From CAZEGC01 sp964511635 (lineage in GTDB: Bacteria; Patescibacteriota; Saccharimonadia; Saccharimonadales; Saccharimonadaceae), in assembly GCA_964511635.1 (NCBI GenBank), contig CAZEGC010000010.1, positions 1 to 25,448 on the forward strand: a stretch of DNA of 25,448 nucleotides. The letters are read 5' to 3'. The position numbers and the translations under genes were made by a program. Below the pieces are notes generated by a model. That model ran no database searches and was not told the DNA's origin. It saw nothing but the letters and a program-made list of their open reading frames with translations. Below, in pieces: positions 1 to 8,066 of this stretch. Numbering within the stretch: the first letter of the stretch is position 1; the number at the start of each line of letters is the position of its first letter.

Positions 1-130
1 GGGAGTGGGGTGTTGGGATTTGGGAGTAGAGTTTGAGGGTTTGAGAGTGGTAACTGGGGAAGGTTTGGGAGTAGAGCTTAGGGACCTGGGAATGGGGACT
101 GGGGAGAGCTTGGGAGATAGGGTTGAGGTG
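1..130. repeat. G-rich low-complexity tract with G-quadruplex patterns
   Basis: The plus strand is built from degenerate units such as TTTGGGAGTAGAG, exact at 19-31 and 64-76. Canonical G4 patterns (four runs of at least three G with loops of at most 7 nt) occur at 1-24 (runs 1-3, 7-10, 15-17, 22-24) and at 81-104 (runs 81-83, 88-90, 94-97, 101-104), with a further run at 112-114. A similar tract lies at 22545-22576, again beside a pilin start and the same 28-nt repeat. Confidence 0.75.
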
Positions 131-162
131 TGAGAGTTGTTTTTGTTTCTTGAGATTATCAT
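1..162 (-). CDS. 5' end of a putative pilin-like gene (partial, runs off left edge)
   Basis: An ATG at 162 opens a frame to the window edge (54 codons), starting MIISRNKNNS and then very rich in Ser, Thr and Pro. A second frame, offset by 2 nt, is also open from 175 to the edge and contains KKQKQ. That motif also precedes the FTIVE pilin start in the gene at 316-852 and in the start-less frame at 22096-22590. The DNA near position 1 resembles the DNA just before AFTIVELL at 22540, so a pilin probably lies beyond the edge. The C-rich minus strand rarely makes stop codons, so openness is weak evidence for coding. Which frame is used, and whether it is expressed, cannot be decided here. Confidence 0.3.
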   Translation of the reverse strand, partial: MIISRNKNNSHTSTLSPKLSPVPIPRSLSSTPKPSPVTTLKPSNSTPKSQHPTP

Positions 163-183
163 GCTTAAGGATAGTTTAGCATA
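156..183 (-). repeat. 28-nt pilin-start repeat, copy 1
   Basis: These 28 nt are identical to 22598-22625, and the match continues with three mismatches down to position 141 (22583 in the other copy). On the minus strand the repeat contains an imperfect inverted repeat (ATGCTAAA and TTAAGCAT), a possible -10 (TATCCT) and an ATG about 5 nt after it. Both copies are followed by an AAACAAAA-type segment and then a C-rich tract. It probably marks the promoter and start region of duplicated pilin genes. Confidence 0.8.
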
Positions 184-206
184 AGTGGAAAAGGGGGTAA
201 AAGGAT

Positions 207-230
207 AGTAGAGGCCTAGCGGTCTCTACT
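207..230 (-). terminator. Hairpin downstream of the pilin gene, possible terminator
   Basis: AGTAGAGGCC and GGTCTCTACT form a 10-bp stem (one G-T pair) around a TAGC loop. On the minus strand it lies about 85 nt past the stop of the pilin at 316-852 and is followed by a loose T-rich stretch rather than a clean U tract. It may terminate the pilin transcript; termination is inferred. Confidence 0.4.
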
Positions 231-315
231 GTGATGATGTTTGTGCTTAGGGTTTAGTATATATGGGGGGCTCGGGGCTGGCAAGTAAGGGTCTGTGTTA
301 TATATGCAGGTGCTA

Positions 316-852
316 TTAACAGCCTGGGGTAATAAATGGTATTAAGCGAGCATGTGTCGATCCCCATCCAGGCTCAAATGGTCTTTTGAATACCCCTATA
401 ACATCCCGCCCAACCCCGCACTGGCTCTCACCTTCGCGTTCATTCTCGTCAATATAATACGGCCTACCCCATGGGTCAACCATATTATTCACTACCACTC
501 CAGAAGCTTCACTAATCCGATTGAGGCTGGTATTGTATCGAGTCCAACATATATCAGTTTCTTTATTAAGCGTAGCAAGGTCAGTACCTGCTGCTTTAGT
601 CGTGCACGGATAGGCAGTGCCCTGATCGCCAGTTATAAAGCGTAACGGCCTGCTCCCCTCTGATATTCGTGCCGATACAATCGCACGCTCGAGAAGTGTC
701 AAATCTTGTTCTATTTTGGCATTATGCGCCCTTGCCTGTATGCCGTTATACGCTACGACTGTAATTGCAGCTAAAATCCCTATTACGATTATTACGATCA
801 ATAGTTCAACAATTGTAAAACCTTGTTTTTGTTTTGGCTGATTAATGTTCAT
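316..852 (-). CDS. Type IV pilin-like protein (prepilin)
   Basis: This 178-residue protein has a type III (prepilin) signal: a short polar leader MNINQPKQKQG, then FTIVELL with the conserved Glu at mature position 5, and one hydrophobic helix (residues 12-35) ending in AYNGIQARA. PilD-type peptidase should cleave after Gly11, and the helix would pack into a pilus fibre on the cell surface. The C-terminal region has four cysteines (YPCTT, DICW, SQCG, ending PGC), which may form disulfides. No lectin-like domain is recognised. Start choice is supported by a TATACT hexamer (860-865) ending 7 nt before the ATG, suggesting a leaderless mRNA. It is the only pilin in the window with both a normal leader and no added adhesin domain. 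Major or minor pilin cannot be told apart. Confidence 0.9.
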   Translation of the reverse strand: MNINQPKQKQGFTIVELLIVIIVIGILAAITVVAYNGIQARAHNAKIEQDLTLLERAIVSARISEGSRPLRFITGDQGTAYPCTTKAAGTDLATLNKETDICWTRYNTSLNRISEASGVVVNNMVDPWGRPYYIDENEREGESQCGVGRDVIGVFKRPFEPGWGSTHARLIPFITPGC

Positions 853-859
853 GTTTTAC

Positions 860-887
860 AGTATAGGCACGCTAGCGATTGTTCCAA
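860..887 (-). promoter_or_regulatory. Pilin promoter
   Basis: On the minus strand, TTGGAA (887-882), a 16-nt spacer, and TATACT (865-860). The -10 ends 7 nt before the ATG at 852, so the transcript would begin at or next to the start codon. The elements fall in the end of, and just past, the pyrophosphatase gene. Confidence 0.5.
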
Positions 888-1402
888 CGTTCAATTGATT
901 CATTGATAATATTTTTAGCTTCATCAATATCGCCCCAGCCCTTTACTACCGTTGTGCCAGGCTTTTTAAGGTCTTTGTAGCGCGTAAAGTGATGAACTAT
1001 TTGATGCAGCTTTTGCTGTGGCAAATCACTTAGCTGATTAATGGAGTTGCCGGTATTACGGTCGTCCATTGGCACTACTAGGATTTTGTCATCGACCTCG
1101 CTGTCGTCTTCAAACTTTAAGACCCCTATGACTTTCCCCTCCAGGAAGATTCCGACCGGTAAAGGTACGTCTGTCACAATCAATGCATCCAGTTCGTCAC
1201 CATCCTCGTCTAGAGTCTGCGGAATAAATCCATAGTTTGTCGGTTTTGCAAAAATCACAGGCTCGACGCGATCTAGCTGCATCACGCCTAATTCGCGGTT
1301 CCATTCAATTTTATGACTACTGCCAGCTGGAATTTCTACGACCACGTTTACTACGCCGTTTTCAACATCACCCGGAGTAAGAATTTCATTAAAATCTGCC
1401 AT
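872..1402 (-). CDS. ppa: Inorganic pyrophosphatase, family I
   Basis: This cytosolic enzyme hydrolyses pyrophosphate to two phosphates, pulling biosynthetic reactions forward. The 176-residue length is normal for bacterial family I. The N-terminal half carries VVVEIPAGSSHKIEW, with the Lys typical of the family, then AKPTNYGFIPQTL. The metal-binding acidic motif reads DEDGDELDALIV, in place of the more usual DGDPLDVLV. Later acidic and basic positions (VVPMDDRN, HHFTRYKDLKK) also fit. An AGAGG Shine-Dalgarno-like stretch precedes the ATG at 1402. It is divergent from the phosphodiesterase gene, with 58 nt between the two preferred starts. Confidence 0.95.
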   Translation of the reverse strand: MADFNEILTPGDVENGVVNVVVEIPAGSSHKIEWNRELGVMQLDRVEPVIFAKPTNYGFIPQTLDEDGDELDALIVTDVPLPVGIFLEGKVIGVLKFEDDSEVDDKILVVPMDDRNTGNSINQLSDLPQQKLHQIVHHFTRYKDLKKPGTTVVKGWGDIDEAKNIINESIERWNNR

Positions 1403-1443
1403 TACATTCCTCTCTATTTACTCTAACTAGTGTAACAAAACTG

Positions 1444-1449
1444 CTATGA
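1444..1449 (+). promoter_or_regulatory. Extended -10 promoter of the phosphodiesterase gene
   Basis: TGCTATGAT (TGn plus TATGAT) ends at 1449. The same TGCTATGAT precedes the genes starting at 13945 and 21411. Transcription would start near 1456, which makes the ATG at 1461 the natural start and argues against the ATG at 1446, because that lies inside the hexamer. No clear -35 is seen. Confidence 0.5.
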
Positions 1450-1460
1450 TAAAGGTAGCT

Positions 1461-2150
1461 ATGTTAATAATTGGACACCGCGGCGCAGCCGGACTTGCAC
1501 CCGAAAACACCATTCAATCGCTGAACGCTGGCATAAAAGCAGGCTCTGACATGTTAGAGTTTGATGTGCGCTTAACACGCGATAAAATCCCAGTGTTAGT
1601 ACATGACTTTTCAGCGATTAGGACACACCGCAGTGCATCGCTCATCAGTCGATTAACGCTAAAGGAATTAAACGACCGATTTTCAGATAGTCCGCTGCCG
1701 ACGTTAGAGAGTGTTTTGGATGAGTTTTTTAAAAAAATCCCACTCAATATAGAACTAAAAGGTCGCGGCAGCGCCAACGCGGTAATTGAACTTTTGCAAC
1801 AAAAATACATCAATCAGACATCGGACTGGGAGCATATATTAATATCATCTTTTCAGGGTAGTGAGATATTTTCTGCCAGGAGGCTTTCTGGTGATGCGAG
1901 GCTAGGGATGCTGCACAAAAGAAACCCATTTTTGTTCATATCCTATCAGCGCCAAGTACAGCTAGTGGCTGTTGGTTTTCACTATATGCACATGAGTAAG
2001 CTAGCGATATTTATTGCAAAACACTTAGGCCTTATGACATATGCCTACACTATTAATAGCCCCCAGGACGCCAAGCTATGCCAAGAAGCTGGCTTATCTG
2101 CAGTGGTGAGCGATCATCCGGATAGGATTAGAAAGTTTTTAGAAAATTAA
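1461..2150 (+). CDS. Glycerophosphodiester phosphodiesterase
   Basis: The protein (229 residues from ATG 1461; ATG 1446 would add five) is a GDPD-family TIM barrel that hydrolyses glycerophosphodiesters to glycerol-3-phosphate and an alcohol. Visible family residues are HRGAAGLAPENT at the N terminus (catalytic His, with Glu-Asn), MLEFDVRLTRD (metal-binding Glu and Asp), VLVHDF (second catalytic His) and IELKG. The end VVSDHPDRI matches the usual (S)DxP segment. No signal peptide is seen, so it is probably cytosolic and acts on lipid-derived phosphodiesters, perhaps scavenged from a host cell (inference). Its stop overlaps that of the convergent reductase gene by 4 bp. Confidence 0.9.
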   Translation: MLIIGHRGAAGLAPENTIQSLNAGIKAGSDMLEFDVRLTRDKIPVLVHDFSAIRTHRSASLISRLTLKELNDRFSDSPLPTLESVLDEFFKKIPLNIELKGRGSANAVIELLQQKYINQTSDWEHILISSFQGSEIFSARRLSGDARLGMLHKRNPFLFISYQRQVQLVAVGFHYMHMSKLAIFIAKHLGLMTYAYTINSPQDAKLCQEAGLSAVVSDHPDRIRKFLEN

Positions 2151-3085
2151 CGACGCTTTAATTCGTCTAGATATTCACGAATGCTTAGCGCCGCCGTCGC
2201 GCCTTCGCCAACTGCACTGGCTATTTGCATAGTTGCCCCACTTCTAACATCCCCGCTAGCAAACACGCCCGGGATATTAGTCTGAAGCTTTGCATCTGTC
2301 TCAATCAGTCCAACTGCGTCAAGTGTCACTCCACTGCCTTCTAGGAATCCAGTGTTAGGCTTCAATCCAACAAACACAAATACGCCGTCAGTTTGAAAAT
2401 CAATGGGCTTACCTGCTTTGGTGGCTTTTACAAGTGTAATCTTATCGTCGTTTGCTACAATCTCATCTGGTGTTGTTCCTAGGTGTACTGCAATCTGTCC
2501 AGAGTCAACGTGTTTCTGCAGCTCATTTTGCAAGACTTCGCTAGCTTTTATGGTGCTACGAACCAGCAAATCGATATGGGTCGCAAACCTTGTCAAAAAA
2601 ATTGCTTCTTGTATGGCTGAATTCCCACCGCCAATCACAACTAATTTTCTGTCTCGGTAAAAAGCTCCGTCACATGTTGCGCAGTAATGTACGCCGCGAG
2701 CATAATATTCAGCCTCACCAGGAATACCCACCTTGTTATAGTCACTTCCAGTTGCAATTAAAGCACTCCGAGCTTTTATGTCTTCACCGTCAATTGTCAG
2801 AATAATTAGGCCGTCTTCACGACGAATACCCTGTACATCACCAAATTCAATTTCAGCCCCAAAGCGTTCGGCCTGGGCCTGCAACTGCCCCGCCAGCTTC
2901 AATCCCTCAATGCCGTCGGGAAACCCTGGGTAATTATCGACCCTATCTGTAATTGCAGCTAGGCCCCCGATGACGCTTTTTTCATACAATACAGTATCAA
3001 CGTTTTCTCGAGTTGTATAGACTGCTGCCGCTAGCGCACTCGGACCAGCACCCACCATTACGACGTCTCGTATTTTTTCACTCAT
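2147..3085 (-). CDS. trxB: Thioredoxin reductase-like FAD/NAD(P)-dependent oxidoreductase
   Basis: A 312-residue pyridine nucleotide-disulfide oxidoreductase with an FAD-binding GAGPSALAAA motif at residues 12-21, the redox CATC (in YCATCDGAF), an NAD(P)-binding VIGGGNSAIQEA and a C-terminal FAD motif GVFASGDVRSG. It should pass electrons from a reduced cofactor to thioredoxin or a similar disulfide. The 2'-phosphate-binding motif of NADPH-dependent TrxB, HRRxxxR, is replaced by LVRSTIKAS, so cofactor preference may differ. The start codon lies 1 bp after the stop of the upstream FKBP gene, so the two form a bicistron, perhaps serving folding and thiol balance together. It meets the phosphodiesterase gene tail to tail. 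Confidence 0.9.
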   Translation of the reverse strand: MSEKIRDVVMVGAGPSALAAAVYTTRENVDTVLYEKSVIGGLAAITDRVDNYPGFPDGIEGLKLAGQLQAQAERFGAEIEFGDVQGIRREDGLIILTIDGEDIKARSALIATGSDYNKVGIPGEAEYYARGVHYCATCDGAFYRDRKLVVIGGGNSAIQEAIFLTRFATHIDLLVRSTIKASEVLQNELQKHVDSGQIAVHLGTTPDEIVANDDKITLVKATKAGKPIDFQTDGVFVFVGLKPNTGFLEGSGVTLDAVGLIETDAKLQTNIPGVFASGDVRSGATMQIASAVGEGATAALSIREYLDELKRR

Positions 3086-3086
3086 T

Positions 3087-3662
3087 TTATTCGTCCGATT
3101 CTCTCACTATGTCTTCGATTACAACTATGAACTTTAATGGTTCATTTTCGCCAATGATTGGTGGACTACCGAACTCTCCGTAGGCCATGTCAGCCGGAAT
3201 AGTCAGCCTCGCTACTGTACCGACTCGCAGGCCACCTAGGCCCTCTGTCCAGCCCGAGATAACCTCATTCAATGAAAACTCCCTAGGAGTATTATCCTGG
3301 TCTGACTGATTGGTGCTATCAAAAATAGTACCATCAGATATCCATCCAAAATAACTAGCGCTTATGGTGTCAGATTCACCCACCTTATCACCATCACCTT
3401 TTTCTAAAACCTCGACGTCGAGCTTGTCTACGTCCTCGCCGTCAAACGGCGTGGCTTCATGCCCTGCTAGCGGTCGATTATTTTCTGCCATTTCTTTAGC
3501 TAGCTCTTCCATCATTTGCGAATACTCTTCTTCCTGCTGCTGCCTGACAATTGGCTCGTTGCGTCGCTGCAAAATCATGGTTGCAAACAAAGCGACCGTA
3601 CTTACAAACATTAATATTGCGATAATCCATATACCTATTCGCTGACTACGCGGAGTCGCCAT
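3087..3662 (-). CDS. Membrane-anchored FKBP-type peptidyl-prolyl isomerase
   Basis: 191 residues. A basic N terminus (MATPRSQR) is followed by one hydrophobic segment (about residues 9-28), a charged Glu-rich spacer that may be helical (about 33-62), and an FKBP domain from about residue 80. FKBP features include GTIFDST, FSLNEVISGWTEGL, the GGLRVGTVARLTIPADMAYGE block and a final EPLKFIVVIEDI strand. It should isomerise Xaa-Pro bonds in proteins outside the membrane. An AGAGGG ribosome site lies 4 nt before the ATG, and an extended -10 lies upstream. First gene of the pair with the reductase. Confidence 0.92.
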   Translation of the reverse strand: MATPRSQRIGIWIIAILMFVSTVALFATMILQRRNEPIVRQQQEEEYSQMMEELAKEMAENNRPLAGHEATPFDGEDVDKLDVEVLEKGDGDKVGESDTISASYFGWISDGTIFDSTNQSDQDNTPREFSLNEVISGWTEGLGGLRVGTVARLTIPADMAYGEFGSPPIIGENEPLKFIVVIEDIVRESDE

Positions 3663-3694
3663 ACATCCCTCTTTCCTTGTTTCTAACTCTAGCC

Positions 3695-3703
3695 ATTATA
3701 CCA
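3695..3703 (-). promoter_or_regulatory. Extended -10 promoter of the FKBP-reductase pair
   Basis: The minus strand reads TGGTATAAT (3703-3695), a TGn plus perfect TATAAT. Initiation about 7 nt downstream leaves a leader of about 25 nt that includes the AGAGGG ribosome site, unlike the leaderless genes nearby. Confidence 0.55.
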
Positions 3704-3706
3704 AAT

Positions 3707-5488
3707 CTAACCATTGATTTCGAATGACTTAAGCTTCTCTTTGGCACTTTCTGCAGTGCTGCTCTGAAGCTTCAATAGCTGTGCATAAATTCCACCACTT
3801 TTTGCTAGCTCATTTGGTGGCCCAACCTCATCAACACTGCCACCGCGAAGCGTGACAATCCTATCGACACTTGCAATAGTACTTAGCCTATGGGCGATTA
3901 TTAGGGTGGTGCGTCCTGTCATTAATTTATTCAGTGCGCTTTGCACTAGCGCCTCGGACTTGCTGTCTAGGCTGCTGGTAGCTTCATCCAAAATCAGTAT
4001 AGGGGCATCTTTTAGTATCGCCCTGGCCACTGCAATACGTTGCTTTTGACCACCAGATAGCTTCAATCCACGCTCACCAATCTGACTACTATATCCCTGC
4101 TTAAACTTACTAATAAACTCGTGAGCACTGGCGGCTTTGGCGGCTTTTTCGACGTCGTCCTTCGAAGCGCTAGGATTGCCGTAAGCAATATTTTCTAAAA
4201 TCGTACCGCTAAATAAGGCTGGTTCCTGAAAAACGGTTGCTATATTGCTTCGCAGACTACTTTGGGTAACGTCTGTAATGTCTTGACCGTCAATAGTTAT
4301 GCTGCCACCCGTAGGTTCATATAGCCTCATAAGTAAATTAGAAATTGTCGTCTTGCCTTCGCCGCTTTCACCCACTAGAGCCACCTTTTCACCTGGTTTT
4401 ATTTCAAAGTTAATGCCTTTTAATACTGGTTTATCTTTTTCATAGTGAAATTCGATATCGTTAAACCCAACCATACCCCTACTAACAGTGAGCTGCTTTG
4501 CTCCAGGTTTATCTTTTATATCAGGCTCTAACGCCATCACTTCACCATAATCTGTGCTGCCTGTTATAGCCCTTTGGAACATATCAACAATAAAACTCAT
4601 CATATAAATTGGGCGGCGCACCTGGTTCATTAGTGTAATTAGTAGCACCATCTCTCCGACACTAAATCGTTGCTGCACAGTAGCCGCAAACAAGAAGGCA
4701 TAAAACCCGAAAAATATTACACCCAGCACTACACCACGAATAAAGTCCATTTTATGCCAATAGGACGATTGACGCCTAACAACACCTACAATTGCCTCAA
4801 ACCTAGACTTAAATGTACTGTGTTCGGACTTTTCGCTGACAAAGCTTTTAACGACCTTCATCTGCGCGACTACTTCTGCAAATCGACCGCTTGCAATGTC
4901 TGATTTTTTGTTTATATCTTTTTGTAAAACTTGCCATTTTTTACTAGTTAGCATTGTCAGCCAGACGTAACTCGGCAGTAAAATTAAAATCATCAACGCC
5001 AGTTCCCAGCTGTAGAAAAATACGACCGTCAATATCGCAATCACCGTTAAAAACATCTGCAGGAAATTATTAGCCATACCGTTAACGAAGTTTGCCAGTT
5101 CCTTTATTGTTCGGTTTAAGCGATTGATAATTTTTCCAGTTAGTTCACTGTCATAGTATGCATGAGGCAGGCTCAGTAGTTTATGAAAATATTTTTCTGA
5201 CAAACTAGTCCTAAGCTTTGCGGACATAACGTCACCTAAGTACCTACCGATATTACCAAAAAACGCACTGGTCAAATCTAGCGCAAACAAAACGAGCGCC
5301 AGTGTAATGGCGGCAGACACGGCTATATTTTCGCCCTCTGCGACCGATACAACTAAATCAGTAATTCGCTGCAGTACAAACGGACCGGCAATGTTCGTAC
5401 CTGCCACCAAAATAGCGGCAACTGCAACCGCAACGTAATAAGGCCACAGGTTTTTAGTGTAGCCAAGAATTTTAATAAAATCTCTCAT
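3707..5488 (-). CDS. ABC exporter half-transporter (TMD-NBD fusion)
   Basis: 593 residues, the usual size of an MsbA/LmrA-type exporter half. Residues 1-310 hold about six membrane helices (ABC transporter type 1 domain). The ATPase domain from about 340 has Walker A GESGEGKTT, Q-loop ATVFQEPALFSG, signature LSGGQKQR, Walker B ILILDEATSSLD and the switch His in IIAHRLS. It should work as a dimer in the inner membrane exporting a lipid, peptide or drug; the substrate cannot be read from sequence. A TACAAT hexamer (5498-5503) ends 9 nt before the ATG. It lies between the FKBP pair and pheT, all on the minus strand, and seems to have its own promoter. Confidence 0.93.
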   Translation of the reverse strand: MRDFIKILGYTKNLWPYYVAVAVAAILVAGTNIAGPFVLQRITDLVVSVAEGENIAVSAAITLALVLFALDLTSAFFGNIGRYLGDVMSAKLRTSLSEKYFHKLLSLPHAYYDSELTGKIINRLNRTIKELANFVNGMANNFLQMFLTVIAILTVVFFYSWELALMILILLPSYVWLTMLTSKKWQVLQKDINKKSDIASGRFAEVVAQMKVVKSFVSEKSEHSTFKSRFEAIVGVVRRQSSYWHKMDFIRGVVLGVIFFGFYAFLFAATVQQRFSVGEMVLLITLMNQVRRPIYMMSFIVDMFQRAITGSTDYGEVMALEPDIKDKPGAKQLTVSRGMVGFNDIEFHYEKDKPVLKGINFEIKPGEKVALVGESGEGKTTISNLLMRLYEPTGGSITIDGQDITDVTQSSLRSNIATVFQEPALFSGTILENIAYGNPSASKDDVEKAAKAASAHEFISKFKQGYSSQIGERGLKLSGGQKQRIAVARAILKDAPILILDEATSSLDSKSEALVQSALNKLMTGRTTLIIAHRLSTIASVDRIVTLRGGSVDEVGPPNELAKSGGIYAQLLKLQSSTAESAKEKLKSFEING

Positions 5489-5536
5489 ACCGTAACTATT
5501 GTACGCATACTAATTTACTTTGTATAGCAACTAAGG

Positions 5537-8023
5537 CTATATAACTACTGCGTCAGTGGCTGCAATCACCGTCGAGGCAACGTCGTTCATGACGGCTGTC
5601 ACCTCTTTGCCAGCTAAGGTTTTATCGTGTGACGTCATTCTTACTCTAATTGTGATGTTTTTCTTGTTACTTTCCTCGACTTGGTATATATCAATGGGGG
5701 TGATTTCTGTTTCTAGACCGGAATTTTTTAGTGTTTCGTTAGCCGAATCTATAATTGCCTGATAGGTTACGTAGCTAGCAACCTGAAAACAAATATCCCG
5801 TTCAGAACTAGGATAACGACTAAGCGGCGAATATATGTCGTCGATCCCACCAGCAGCTGCCGATAGTAATTCTGTGTCAACTTCAAAACCCGAAGCTCCG
5901 AGAGGTAGTTTAAAGTTTCGAGCAACTGATTTTTTGAATTCACCTACGACACCCAGTGTGTCTCCGGTACTTTTTGCGCGTATGTAGGCACTCCGCTTAG
6001 GCTCAAACGGCTGGACTAATGCATCCGCACCTTCGCCTATAGGCACGTAAACTACGCTTATATTTAACCTGCTGGCCAAGTAATCTGCGTAGCGCTTAGC
6101 CCGGTAGTAAGACGCACCCTTATCAGAACCCTTGCTCGCATAGACTAGTCCCAGTCGCTGCATTTCAATTGGCACGCCCTCAGGAGTCATGCCGGCAGAC
6201 TTGGCGTGCACTTTATTTAACTCAAACAAAGCAAATTCATCATGTCCTGCCTTTATATTTGAATGCACTAGGCTTAGCAAACTAGGCATTAAACTCTGGC
6301 GATAGTATTGCAAATCTGGACTGATACTATTAATTATTTGGTATGAATCGTCTAAATCCAGGTTGGCTTTTTTTAAAACATCTCCGTGAATAAAACTATA
6401 AGTTAAAACTTCATTTGCTCCTGCGCGAACCAGGTTGGTGCGCAGCATAGCCCGGAATTGATCAAACTTGCTTGGTTTGACTGCTACAAAATCGCGCTTA
6501 GGCAGCGTTGGCTCGATATGGTCAAAGCCACTCAGGCGGCCCACTTCTTCTATAATGTCCTCAGTAATATTAATGTCTGCTCGCCAGTATGGAGGCACCA
6601 CTTTAAGTAAGCCTGCGTCAGTAACGCTAACGTTAAATTCAACATTCTGAAGAATCTCTAGAACATCACTCGTACTAAATTTTGTCCCTAACAAGTTATT
6701 AACTTCATTAACCGAAACGTCCAAAGAGACTTCCTTTTGGGGCTTAGGGTAGTCTTCGATAACACTAGAAGCAAGCCGTGCCTCGGCGTGGGCTCCCAGC
6801 ATCTCAACTGCCCTTGCGAGCACTGGAGCGGTAAGTCCGGCTGGCTGACCTTTAGTAAAGCGTGTGATGGCTTCGCTAAATATCCCATGACGCATCTGAG
6901 TGGCGCGTAGGTTATATAGATTAAATGTTGCGCTTTCGAGCAGTACGGTCTTGGTGTTCTCGTCGACCTCAGTCGCTGCCCCGCCCATTGCGCCAGCTAG
7001 TGCCACGGCTACGTCACCGTTTGCTATCACTATATCATCAGGTGCAAGCTGGACCTCGCGTCCATCGAGCAGCTCTAGCTTTTCGCCCTTTCGACCACCA
7101 CGAACGTGAATATCCACCTGACCATCATTTAGCTTTGCTAATTTGTCATAGTCAAATGCATGCAGCGGCTGACCTGACGCCATCATTAGATAATTAGTCA
7201 CGTCAACGATTGGACTAATGGGCCGCACACCTATTCGTGCTAGATAGGATTTTATTTGAATTGGTAAGCTTGCTCTATTATTAACACCATCTATAACTAC
7301 CGCCTGATAGCGACTGGAAAGCTCTGGATCGTCAACTGTAACACTAGCCCTATGTGTCTCGTCTTTCGGTACCAAGACTGGATCGACACTGCTCAGCCAG
7401 GCAGGTGATGTAAACTGTCGACCCTGCACGCCAGCAACCTCACGCGCAAAGCCGATCAACCCAAAGCAATCTGGGCGGTGAGTTAGAGATTTATTTTCGA
7501 TATCAAAAAGGTAGTCATCCAACTCATATGCCTCAATGAAACTGGTGCCAGGTTCAACATCTTTGTCGATTTCTAAAATTCCAGAATTATCATTATATAG
7601 ATCAAGCTCTTTGGCGCTGGCAATCATTCCGGCACTCATTACGCCGCGAAGCTTACGACTACCTAGTAAAAATGGTGTGGCACTTCCAAAAGTCTCAGGC
7701 ACTACCACGCCAGGCGGAAGCCACGCTATCAGCATACCCGCGCGCACGTTACTAGCGCCACATACAACTTGAACGAACCCGCTCTCGTCTCGCTCCACCT
7801 CACTAACTTTATTGCTATCATCAATTTTAACGACACTTAGGTGATCGCTCCCTTCTAACTTGTGGCAGGATGCAACCCGGGCAATAATAACACCGGTATA
7901 TTTTCTAGATAAGTCTACTACGCTTTCGATCTCCACTAGCCTCGAGCCTACGATGTCAGATAGCTCATCAACTGTCCCGCTTATGCTAGTGAACTTTTTC
8001 AACCAATTCAAAGATACAATCAT
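5537..8023 (-). CDS. pheT: Phenylalanyl-tRNA synthetase beta subunit
   Basis: 828 residues, the long bacterial form. Domain order is as expected: an OB-fold tRNA-binding domain (about 40-155, with VIIARVASCHKLEGSDHL and VVCGASNVR), the B3/B4 region (about 210-390, with PISPIVDVTNYLM and GQPLHAFDYDKL), B5 (about 415-490, PPYWRADINITEDIIEEVGR), the catalytic-like core and a C-terminal FDX-ACB domain (from about 735, SRYPSSERDICF). With PheS it forms the alpha2-beta2 enzyme charging tRNA-Phe; the beta chain also edits Tyr-tRNA-Phe. It follows pheS by 43 nt on the same strand, so both are probably one operon. Confidence 0.97.
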   Translation of the reverse strand: MIVSLNWLKKFTSISGTVDELSDIVGSRLVEIESVVDLSRKYTGVIIARVASCHKLEGSDHLSVVKIDDSNKVSEVERDESGFVQVVCGASNVRAGMLIAWLPPGVVVPETFGSATPFLLGSRKLRGVMSAGMIASAKELDLYNDNSGILEIDKDVEPGTSFIEAYELDDYLFDIENKSLTHRPDCFGLIGFAREVAGVQGRQFTSPAWLSSVDPVLVPKDETHRASVTVDDPELSSRYQAVVIDGVNNRASLPIQIKSYLARIGVRPISPIVDVTNYLMMASGQPLHAFDYDKLAKLNDGQVDIHVRGGRKGEKLELLDGREVQLAPDDIVIANGDVAVALAGAMGGAATEVDENTKTVLLESATFNLYNLRATQMRHGIFSEAITRFTKGQPAGLTAPVLARAVEMLGAHAEARLASSVIEDYPKPQKEVSLDVSVNEVNNLLGTKFSTSDVLEILQNVEFNVSVTDAGLLKVVPPYWRADINITEDIIEEVGRLSGFDHIEPTLPKRDFVAVKPSKFDQFRAMLRTNLVRAGANEVLTYSFIHGDVLKKANLDLDDSYQIINSISPDLQYYRQSLMPSLLSLVHSNIKAGHDEFALFELNKVHAKSAGMTPEGVPIEMQRLGLVYASKGSDKGASYYRAKRYADYLASRLNISVVYVPIGEGADALVQPFEPKRSAYIRAKSTGDTLGVVGEFKKSVARNFKLPLGASGFEVDTELLSAAAGGIDDIYSPLSRYPSSERDICFQVASYVTYQAIIDSANETLKNSGLETEITPIDIYQVEESNKKNITIRVRMTSHDKTLAGKEVTAVMNDVASTVIAATDAVVI

Positions 8024-8066
8024 GAGTTTTGCTCCAGGTGAAGTGCCAACTTTACGTAGTTACTGT

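Noticed and set aside
6688..7197. Frames on both strands inside pheT
   Set aside because: They lie wholly within the conserved pheT gene, with no ribosome site or recognisable protein; composition shadows.
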